Assembly (NCBI GenBank): GCA_035690495.1 | Contig: DASSKK010000023.1 | Coordinates: 1-27,927 of the forward strand | Length of the DNA stretch: 27,927 nt | Origin: DASSKK01 sp035690495 | GTDB lineage: Bacteria; Actinomycetota; Actinomycetes; Propionibacteriales; Nocardioidaceae | Reading direction: 5' to 3' | Shown here: piece by piece, positions 15,552 to 20,595 of the stretch | Layout of the letters: each line of letters begins with the position of its first letter | Position numbering within the stretch: the first letter of the stretch is position 1 | Translations under genes and position numbers: made by a program | The notes under the pieces: generated by a model | What the model saw: only the letters and a program-made list of their open reading frames with translations | Database searches by the model: none | What the model was told of the DNA's origin: nothing

Positions 15552-16009
15552 TCCCCGACCGCGTCGACCCCGACGACGTCGACCAAGCCCCTGCGCCGCA
15601 TCCCCACCGCGCCCGTGGAGTAGAGCAAGCCCAGCTCGTCGCGCAGTGGCCAGCGGCGCTGGCAGCCGGCAAGGCGCAGAGCGGGTTCAGGTGTCCCCGT
15701 ACCGTTGCCGTAGAACGCCCCCGTCCCGACGACGAGGCCGGACGGGCCTACCGGGACGAGCGACTCGCGCCGTACTCAGGGAACCCAACATCAGTGGGGA
15801 GATCACCGTTTGTGGTTCGGGAAACGGAGATGCGTCAAGAGCAACCCCTGATGGGGTGATCAGTCCGGCACGCGCTGGGCTTCGGGGACCTTTCGCTCAC
15901 TCATCGGCTTCGCCTTCTTGGCGCTGGGGTAGACCATTGTCTGCTGCGCCGGCGCAGCGGGGACGGGAGGCGCCCGCCGAGAGGCTGTGCGGAAAGGGAC
16001 CGCCGGGGT
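15552..16009. other. Gene-poor junction region
   Basis: No convincing gene. On the minus strand around 15560-15670 one frame reads LRDELGLLYSTGAVGMRRRG, which looks protein-like but matches nothing I know and belongs to neither an intact ORF nor the helicase frame. A terminator-like hairpin is at 15844-15857. The sequence differs in texture from both flanks and probably marks a rearrangement point between the catabolic locus and the stress island. Confidence 0.4.
15844..15857 (-). terminator. Terminator-like hairpin downstream of the DUF1918 gene
   Basis: ACCCC-ATCA-GGGGT on the minus strand, followed by TTGCTCTTG. Five-pair stem with a four-base loop and a partly T-rich tail, about 150 bases after the DUF1918 stop. 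Confidence 0.45.
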
Positions 16010-16207
16010 TCAGCGCTGGGCGCCGGCCGTCTTCACGATCTGGCAGTCGGAACCTGGCACGACCAGTCGTTCGTGTCCGTCGTCGAAGCGGACCATGTAC
16101 GGCGGTTGCCCGTCTTGGCCTCTGACCTCGATGATCTGGCCTTCGGTATCGGGACTGCCGACCTTCTTGCCGCGGACGCGCAGTCGATCTCCGGCGCTCG
16201 CTTGCAT
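16010..16207 (-). CDS. DUF1918 domain protein
   Basis: 65 residues from ATG 16207, which has GGAGG eight bases upstream; a GTG at 16216 overlaps that ribosome site and is rejected. MQASAGDRLRVRG, GQIIEVRGQDGQPPYMVRFDDGHE and VVPGSDCQIV follow the DUF1918 pattern, a small beta-rich domain common in Actinobacteria. Function is unknown; such genes often lie among stress genes, as here next to Hsp20 genes. The whole protein is the domain. Confidence 0.85.
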   Translation of the reverse strand: MQASAGDRLRVRGKKVGSPDTEGQIIEVRGQDGQPPYMVRFDDGHERLVVPGSDCQIVKTAGAQR

Positions 16208-16548
16208 GTCACTCACCTCCGCTGTCCCAGCGTAGGGGTCTCTGGCCCGTTCCGGCCATGGTCACCGGCGCGGCCTGACGGCTGTCAAGGGGCGCCGACC
16301 GTGGACAGGCCGCGCCAGGGGCTGCTCGGGCGCGGCCTGCCCCGGTGCGGGCGTGGTTTCCGTGGCCCGGCGCGCTGTGGGGAAGACCCGAGTTGCCGTA
16401 CGGGCGTGGTGCCCAACCTGTGGTGGCACCGCAAGGAGCAGACGTTGCGCGCGGAGCCAAGCGGCCGCCCGTTGCTGAGTGGTGTGGATCTGACTGGATC
16501 ACCTCCTCCTCGTGCCTACCTGCTGGGAGTAGTCACCGCCTGTCCGGG
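16208..16548. other. Intergenic stretch with a 16S-tail-like sequence
   Basis: No gene supported. At 16494-16507 the plus strand reads CTGGATCACCTCCT, the same as the 3' end of bacterial 16S rRNA; on the minus strand this is an extended ribosome-binding sequence AGGAGGTGATCCAG with no suitably placed start codon after it. A minus-strand frame from a GTG at 16502 within that element runs to 16209 but is Pro/Ala/Gly-rich and looks like noise. Confidence 0.5.
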
Positions 16549-16860
16549 TCAGGGCCAAGGCTTGCCCGTTTGCGGGGGTGAGCGTTGCCGGGTCCACTCG
16601 TCCAGACCGGGACGGGTCGGTCGGGCGCCCGGCGCGCGGGGCCGGTGCCCCGGGGTGCCGGCCGGGTGGTGGTCGGCGCGGCGGACCGTGAGACGCACCG
16701 GCGGGGTGGGCCGTTCGGGCCATTCGGCGGTGAGGATGGCCTCGAACTGCGCGGCCAGCAGCTGCTCATCGGCACACACCAAGGCCCAGAACTGCTCCTC
16801 AACGGCACCGGCAACGGTGCCGACGGGACGCTGGCTGCTGCTCGGGGTCGTAACCGACAT
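16549..16860 (-). CDS. Small unrecognised protein downstream of the first Hsp20 gene
   Basis: 103 residues from ATG 16860 with AAGGTGG upstream. The N-terminal half contains a helical-looking stretch, VEEQFWALVCADEQLLAAQF followed by EAILTAEWPERP, while the C-terminal half is Pro/Arg-rich and likely disordered. I do not recognise a family. It starts 34 bases after the Hsp20 stop on the same strand, so it is probably co-transcribed and heat- or stress-linked. Composition of the first half supports coding; the exact C-terminus is less sure. Confidence 0.55.
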   Translation of the reverse strand: MSVTTPSSSQRPVGTVAGAVEEQFWALVCADEQLLAAQFEAILTAEWPERPTPPVRLTVRRADHHPAGTPGHRPRAPGARPTRPGLDEWTRQRSPPQTGKPWP

Positions 16861-16894
16861 GGTGCACACCACCTTGGACGCCAGTTGGGATGGG

Positions 16895-17332
16895 TCAGCT
16901 GTTGATCGCCTGGCGGCCGGAGTCGCCGGTGCTGATCTGGATCTTGTGGGGCTTGGCCTGCTCGGCCACCGGGATCCGTAGCGTGAGCACGCCGGCGTCG
17001 TAACTCGCCTCGATCGCGTCGGTGTTCAGGTTGTCACCCAGCACCAGCTGCCGGCTGAACGTGCCGCGGGGCCGCTCGGCGGCGAGCATCTGGTCGGTGT
17101 CCTCCCGGGCCGGGCGCTCGGCCCGCACGGTGACCACGTTGCGCTCGACGTCCAGGTCGACCGCGGAGGGGTCCACCCCGGGCAGGTCGAACTGGACCAC
17201 GAACGTGTCCCCCTCGCGCCAGGCGTCCATCGGCATCACCGCCGGGTTGGCCAGGGTGCCGCTGCCGAGGACGCGCTGGCTGAGCCGGTCCAGCTCCCGG
17301 AACGGGTCGGTGCGCCTGAGCATCTGCGCCAT
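16895..17332 (-). CDS. hsp20: Hsp20/alpha-crystallin small heat-shock protein (copy 1)
   Basis: 145 residues. N-terminal arm MAQMLRRTDPFRELDRL, then the alpha-crystallin domain (about 38-130: MDAWREGDTFVVQFDLPGVD, NVVTVRAERP, GVLTLRIPVAE) and a C-terminal I-x-I motif (KIQIS) for oligomer assembly. It is an ATP-independent chaperone that holds unfolding proteins for DnaK, which is encoded at the right end. ATG at 17332 has AAAGGAG about ten bases upstream; the open frame to 17470 includes the promoter. A second, almost identical copy is at 18353-18793. Confidence 0.95.
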   Translation of the reverse strand: MAQMLRRTDPFRELDRLSQRVLGSGTLANPAVMPMDAWREGDTFVVQFDLPGVDPSAVDLDVERNVVTVRAERPAREDTDQMLAAERPRGTFSRQLVLGDNLNTDAIEASYDAGVLTLRIPVAEQAKPHKIQISTGDSGRQAINS

Positions 17333-17364
17333 CGGTACTCGACTCCTTTCCTTGTACCGCCCGC

Positions 17365-17390
17365 CAATCTGTGCTGGTCGCCGCAGATTG
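17365..17390. promoter_or_regulatory. Inverted repeat in the hsp20 copy 1 leader
   Basis: CAATCTG (17365-17371) and CAGATTG (17384-17390) around 12 bases, inside the untranslated leader shortly after the predicted transcription start. It may be a repressor site or an RNA hairpin; the sequence does not decide. Confidence 0.45.
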
Positions 17391-17402
17391 TTTCTGCTTT
17401 GT

Positions 17403-17431
17403 GTTGTAGCACCGGTCGGGTGGGGCCGCAA
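17403..17431 (-). promoter_or_regulatory. Promoter of hsp20 copy 1
   Basis: On the minus strand TTGCGG (17431-17426) and TACAAC (17408-17403) with a 17-base spacer, giving a leader of about 65 bases. Same spacing as at the copy 2 promoter. Confidence 0.55.
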
Positions 17432-17560
17432 GGGGTGTCGTGGCCGCTCTTGTTTTCTTGGCACCGACACCGGGGCCGTGCCGCCGGTGGGCGCGGGCGC
17501 TTCCGGACCGCACGCGCCGCACCGGGTGCTGCTCCTTTGGCGCCGCGCCCGGCGAAGGGG

Positions 17561-17872
17561 TCAGACGGGGGGCGGCAGGTCCCGCAGCGCGGCGGCCTCG
17601 GCGCTCCAGCGCCGGATCGCCTGCCGCTGGGCGGTGTGGTCACCCGGTGGGGTGCGTCGGCGCTGGTCTTGCACGGCGACCCAGCGGCGCAGGTAGGCGG
17701 TGGCCTGCGGCAGGTGACCGGCGGCTCGGGCGCGGCGTTCGGCCTCGGTCAGCAGGCCGGCCAGGTCGGCGCCGCAGCGTTGGAACCGTTGGTACAGCGC
17801 GGGGTCGTGGTGCCCTGGGGGCGCCCCCACGCTCCGGGCGGGGGCCCGGTGGGGGCGGCTGGTGACGGTCAT
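17561..17872 (-). CDS. Small unrecognised helical protein between the Hsp20 genes
   Basis: 103 residues from ATG 17872 (AGGA about ten bases upstream). A disordered start (MTVTSRPHRAPARSVG) is followed by two helical stretches, DPALYQRFQRCGADLAGLLT and AAGHLPQATAYLRRWVAVQD, and an Arg/Ala-rich end. Hydrophobic residues are spaced as in a small helical bundle, which supports real coding. I do not recognise a family. It lies downstream of Hsp20 copy 2 on the same strand but 480 bases away. The frame stays open far upstream because of G+C bias; that extension is not supported. Confidence 0.55.
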   Translation of the reverse strand: MTVTSRPHRAPARSVGAPPGHHDPALYQRFQRCGADLAGLLTEAERRARAAGHLPQATAYLRRWVAVQDQRRRTPPGDHTAQRQAIRRWSAEAAALRDLPPPV

Positions 17873-18352
17873 GGGTGCCTGTTCCTGATTGCTGGGTGGG
17901 TGGAATCTCTTGGCCGCGGCGAGCCGGCCCGGCAGGCGCCGCCCGGCGGCGCCGGGGCGCCCGTGGACGCGGTCCAACCTGTGCGCGCTGCGGTCGGTGC
18001 TGGCTCGCCCACCAGGAGTCATGCCGGCTCCGACCGCGCCGCCGGGAGGCCGTGCCCCTTTGGCGTCGTCGCGCAGGAGGGGGCACGGCCCGAGCACCTG
18101 GCAGGGGTGGGCGGCCGCTGGCCCGGTGTGCCGGATCGACACGAGTTCGCTGTGTGGGCGTGCCGCCGGCGGGGTTGCGTGGCGCGGCATGGAACAGACC
18201 GGGCCGGGCCGGGCCGGCGGCCGCCCCCCTTTTCCCGGGGTGTGGTCGACTCAGGGGGTGGGTGCTGACCCGATCACCTCCTTCTTGTCGCATCTTCTTG
18301 TCGCCTCTCGGTGGCGGATCCGTCCGTCGCGGGCCCGGACCCGCCGTGCCGG
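17873..18352. other. 480-base gap with no supported gene
   Basis: Both strands show long open frames, but they are Arg/Gly/Pro-rich and lack ribosome sites. At 18272-18285 the plus strand reads GATCACCTCCTTCT, again close to the 16S rRNA 3' tail, so the minus strand carries AGAAGGAGGTGATC without a start codon in range. The surroundings (GCGGCCGCCC upstream, a GTG-rich stretch, then the tail) resemble 16461-16510, so the two gaps may be diverged copies. Confidence 0.45.
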
Positions 18353-18793
18353 TCAGCTGTTGATCGCCTGGCGCTCGCCCTGACCGGTGCTGATCTGGAT
18401 CTTGCGGGGCTTGGCCTGCTCGGCCACCGGGATCCGCAAGGTGAGCACGCCGTCGTCGTAGCCGGCCTCGATCGCGTCGGTGTTCAGGTTGTCGCTCAGC
18501 ACCAGCTGCCGGCTGAACGTGCCGCGGGGCCGCTCGGCGGCGAGCATCTGGTCGGTGTCCTCCCGGGCCGGGCGCTCGGCCCGCACGGTGACCACGTTGC
18601 GCTCGACGTCCAGGTCGACCGCCGACGGGTCCACCCCGGGCAGGTCGAACTGGACCACGAACGTGTCCCCCTCGCGCCAGGCGTCCATCGGCATCACCGC
18701 CGGGTTGGCCAGGGTGCCGCTGCCGCCAAACACCTGGCGGGTGAGCCGGTCCAGCTCCCGGAACGGGTCGGTGCGCATCAGCATCTGTGCCAT
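18353..18793 (-). CDS. hsp20: Hsp20/alpha-crystallin small heat-shock protein (copy 2)
   Basis: 146 residues; same architecture as copy 1 with the arm MAQMLMRTDPFRELDRLTRQ, alpha-crystallin domain and KIQIS at the C-terminus. It differs from copy 1 by scattered residues, mostly near the N-terminus (VFGGSGTL for VLGSGTL) and at the end (QGERQAINS for DSGRQAINS). Long stretches are identical at the DNA level. ATG 18793 has AGGGAG about eleven bases upstream. It has its own promoter over an HspR-box-like repeat. The pair indicates recent duplication or ongoing gene conversion. Confidence 0.95.
   Translation of the reverse strand: MAQMLMRTDPFRELDRLTRQVFGGSGTLANPAVMPMDAWREGDTFVVQFDLPGVDPSAVDLDVERNVVTVRAERPAREDTDQMLAAERPRGTFSRQLVLSDNLNTDAIEAGYDDGVLTLRIPVAEQAKPRKIQISTGQGERQAINS
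18353..18793 (-). repeat. Direct repeat: hsp20 coding sequence, second unit (first unit 16895-17332)
   Basis: The two hsp20 genes are near-identical from the stop codon (GTCAGCTGTTGATCGCCTGG on the plus strand in both) to the N-terminal codons, then similarity stops sharply at both ends. Upstream leaders and downstream flanks are not conserved at this level, so the repeat is essentially the coding sequence. It could recombine and delete about 1.5 kb. Confidence 0.85.
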
Positions 18794-18877
18794 GTGGGTT
18801 CTGCTCCCTTCTGCTGCTGGTGTTGCTGTGGTCGGGTCTTGCCACAGCCACCGTTCTCCAGCGGCTGCTATAGATTT

Positions 18878-18907
18878 CATATAGCACATGTGTCAGACTG
18901 GGGCAAG
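18878..18907 (-). promoter_or_regulatory. Promoter of hsp20 copy 2 with HspR-box-like overlap
   Basis: On the minus strand TTGCCC (18906-18901) and TATATG (18883-18878) are 17 bases apart. Overlapping the -35 and spacer, CATGTGT-N7-GGGCAAG (18887-18907, plus strand) has the spacing of the HspR element CTTGAGT-N7-ACTCAAG but only 9 of 14 matching positions, so HspR control is only suggested. Confidence 0.55.
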
Positions 18908-18948
18908 CGAAGGACGCGAGGAACGACACGGAAGGGAGATCGATCGGT

Positions 18949-19026
18949 ATGGCAGGAACCCACACCGGCCTCGGCCGCCGCTCGGCGCGCCGCGGCCACG
19001 GCTGCGCGGGGAGGTGTTCGCGGTGA
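18949..19026 (+). CDS. 25-codon Arg-rich leader ORF
   Basis: ATG at 18949 has a strong ribosome site (GGAAGGGAG) ten bases upstream and encodes 25 residues beginning MAGTHTGLGRRSARRG. Its TGA (19024-19026) overlaps the GTG start of the zinc-ribbon gene (19023) as GTGA. The overlap and ribosome site suggest real translation that couples to the next gene. The peptide is basic, with two cysteines, and matches nothing I know. A chance ORF is possible. Confidence 0.5.
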   Translation: MAGTHTGLGRRSARRGHGCAGRCSR

Positions 19027-19391
19027 TCTTGAAGGAGGTGTCGGTGGAGCGGCTGGCGTTCACCTGCGACGGCTGCGGCCGGACCTGGTCGGTCGACTAC
19101 GACGTACAGCACGTCGAAGACGGGCACGGCCACGACCGGGACTACTACTTCCACGACCAAGTGCCCTGCCCGGACCCGACCGCCCCCGGGGCGGTGCTGT
19201 GCCCCACCTGCGGGCGGGCACACGTGGTGGTGGAGCTGACCGCCCGCCGGGCCAGCCCCGCGGTCACCGACACGGCCGCCGGGGACCTGGGCACCCGCCC
19301 GGACGCGGGCAAGGTCGCCGCCCGGGCCGACGCGCCGCTGCTGGCCGCCGCGGCCGGTGCCCCGGCGGTGGCCGGCGAGGTGGGCTCGTGA
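19023..19391 (+). CDS. Zinc-ribbon protein
   Basis: 122 residues from GTG 19023. Two CxxC pairs, C15/C18 (FTCDGCGR) and C60/C63 (VLCPTCGR), make a four-cysteine zinc ribbon. Between them is a conserved-looking stretch, WSVDYDVQHVEDGHGHDRDY, rich in Asp/His. The last 45 residues are Ala-rich and probably flexible. GTG at 19044 behind GAAGGAGG is an alternative start, but the GTGA overlap with the leader ORF and the coding look of ILKEVSVERL favour 19023. The stop overlaps the next gene's GTG, so it is translationally coupled to the HspR-like regulator. Function unknown; a redox- or metal-sensing partner is possible. Confidence 0.75.
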   Translation: MILKEVSVERLAFTCDGCGRTWSVDYDVQHVEDGHGHDRDYYFHDQVPCPDPTAPGAVLCPTCGRAHVVVELTARRASPAVTDTAAGDLGTRPDAGKVAARADAPLLAAAAGAPAVAGEVGS

Positions 19392-19738
19392 GCCCGGTCG
19401 AGCCGGACAAGGGCGTGTACGGCATCTCGGTGGCCGCCGAGCTGACCGGCATGGACCCCCAACGACTGCGGCTGTACGAGTCCCGCGGACTGCTGGAGCC
19501 CGACCGCACCGCCGGCGGCACCCGCCGCTACAGCGCCGAGGACCTGGACCGGCTGCGCCGCATCGGCGCGCTGCTCGGCGACGGGCTGAACCTGGCCGGC
19601 ATCGCCATGGTGCTGGACCTGCAGGACCAGAACACCCGGCTGCACCACCGGCTCGATGACCCCACCGACCACGACGGTCACCACGACGATCACCACGACA
19701 CCGACGCCGACACCGCTTGCCCCGCGCCGACTGAGTGA
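19388..19738 (+). CDS. HspR-like MerR-family regulator with His/Asp-rich tail
   Basis: 116 residues. The winged-helix DNA-binding domain (about 10-80) has VYGISVAAELTGMDPQRLRL, GLLEPDRTAGGTRRYS and the HspR-type ending DGLNLAGIAMVLDLQ. HspR represses dnaK and other chaperone genes through inverted CTTGAGT repeats in Actinobacteria. After residue 90 comes an unusual tail of His and Asp (about 90-108), which could bind metal. GTG 19388 overlaps the preceding TGA (GTGA). With two Hsp20 genes to the left and dnaK to the right it is a candidate regulator of this island. It may be a paralogue of a housekeeping HspR encoded elsewhere. Confidence 0.85.
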   Translation: MSPVEPDKGVYGISVAAELTGMDPQRLRLYESRGLLEPDRTAGGTRRYSAEDLDRLRRIGALLGDGLNLAGIAMVLDLQDQNTRLHHRLDDPTDHDGHHDDHHDTDADTACPAPTE

Positions 19739-19813
19739 CACCGACGCGCAGGGCAGTGGCGGCACCGGTGAGGATGACTGTCACGACAGCGACCTGGACA
19801 GGAAGGAGCAGCG

Positions 19814-20119
19814 ATGACCCCGATCACCACCCCGGGCGCCACCCCGGGCCCGGATGATGACCTGCCCGGCGACCTCACCGCCGAGGTCCCCGAGGCCGAC
19901 GCCGCCGAACAGGCCACCCCCGCCGTTGCCGACGCCGACGACGACGACGTCTATTTCCCCGACGACGCCCGGCAGACCGCCGAGCCGGCCGCGGACTTCT
20001 CCCCGCCGGGCGAGCCGGGCGAGGCCGACCCGGCCGATGCCTGGGAGCAGGCACTGCCCGTCTCCGGCGCGGGTGAGGACGACTACGACTACGACGGCGG
20101 GCAGGACCTCGGTGGCTGA
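19814..20119 (+). CDS. Small acidic, probably disordered protein
   Basis: 101 residues with a very high share of Asp, Glu, Pro and Ala and almost no hydrophobic core, so likely unfolded. The motif EADPADAWEQALPV near the middle is of a type I have seen in small actinobacterial proteins of unknown function. ATG has AAGGAG some seven bases upstream, which supports the start. It lies 75 bases after the HspR-like gene and overlaps the next gene. No function can be assigned. Confidence 0.65.
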   Translation: MTPITTPGATPGPDDDLPGDLTAEVPEADAAEQATPAVADADDDDVYFPDDARQTAEPAADFSPPGEPGEADPADAWEQALPVSGAGEDDYDYDGGQDLGG

Positions 20120-20486
20120 GCAGGGCCGCCGCCTCCCGGGTCGCCGCCAGCAGCGGGCCAGCAGGTCCGGGCCACCGGGCACCGACCCGCTGAGCAGGCT
20201 GAGCGCGCGCGAGCTGGTCGACCTGCGCGCCGGCACCGGGCAACGGATCCGGCTGCTGCGGCGCGCAACCGGCGACACCGCCCGGAACGCTGCCGGTAGC
20301 ATCCCCCGCGGCAGCGCGGACGGCCGCGATGACAGCCAGCAGGTCCGCCCGCAGGCGGTGTGGGCTCTGCTGCGCCGGCACACCCAGGCCATCGCCGAGC
20401 TGCGGCGCCGCCGAGCCAGCAGGCCCGACGGTCCGGCGCGGCCGGGCCGGCCGGCCCCGGAAGCCGCATACTGGGCCAGGCCCTGA
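20112..20486 (+). CDS. Small Arg-rich protein, paralogue A
   Basis: 124 residues from GTG 20112, overlapping the acidic protein's TGA by eight bases. The core is LSARELVDLRAGTGQRIRLL followed by RRATGD, and later VWALLRRHTQAIAELRRRR. The same pattern (LSxREL...QxIRLLRRA...LLR...IxELRRRR) occurs in the gene at 22812-23168, so they are paralogues; that shared pattern is the best evidence that both are real. The two helices are amphipathic and basic, so nucleic acid or membrane-surface contact is possible, but no known family is recognised. Confidence 0.6.
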   Translation: MAEQGRRLPGRRQQRASRSGPPGTDPLSRLSARELVDLRAGTGQRIRLLRRATGDTARNAAGSIPRGSADGRDDSQQVRPQAVWALLRRHTQAIAELRRRRASRPDGPARPGRPAPEAAYWARP

Positions 20487-20595
20487 CCGCGAGGGAAACC
20501 AGGTCCTGGCGCCCTGCCCGAGCAGGTGCCGGGAGGGTTGAGTTGGCCGGCGAGGGCCCACCGCACGCGGCAGCAGGGGGCGTTTGGTGGGCTGC

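Noticed and set aside
15436..15672. Protein-like minus-strand frame upstream of the helicase remnant as a frameshifted helicase N-terminus
   Set aside because: Its residues do not contain Walker A or motif Ia and match no helicase region I know, so a simple frameshift does not restore the gene.
15780..15870. Possible insertion-sequence end (repeated GGGGAGATCACC / GGGGTGATCAG strings)
   Set aside because: The strings are similar but not a clear inverted repeat, no transposase frame is nearby and no target duplication was found. A simple terminator hairpin explains part of it.
16209..16502. Minus-strand ORF beginning with GTG in the extended ribosome site
   Set aside because: The GTG is part of the ribosome site itself, and the product is Pro/Ala/Gly-rich without a hydrophobic pattern.
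18311..19738. Long plus-strand frame of 475 codons reading antisense through Hsp20 copy 2 into the HspR-like gene
   Set aside because: Only its last 116 codons are a real gene (GTG 19388); the upstream part is antisense to Hsp20 and out of frame with the zinc-ribbon gene.
17640..19784. Minus-strand open frame of about 714 codons across Hsp20 copy 2, the zinc-ribbon and HspR-like genes
   Set aside because: Arg/Gly/Pro-rich product with no domain; in its first part antisense to the zinc-ribbon and HspR-like genes and later out of frame with Hsp20. A by-product of very high G+C.
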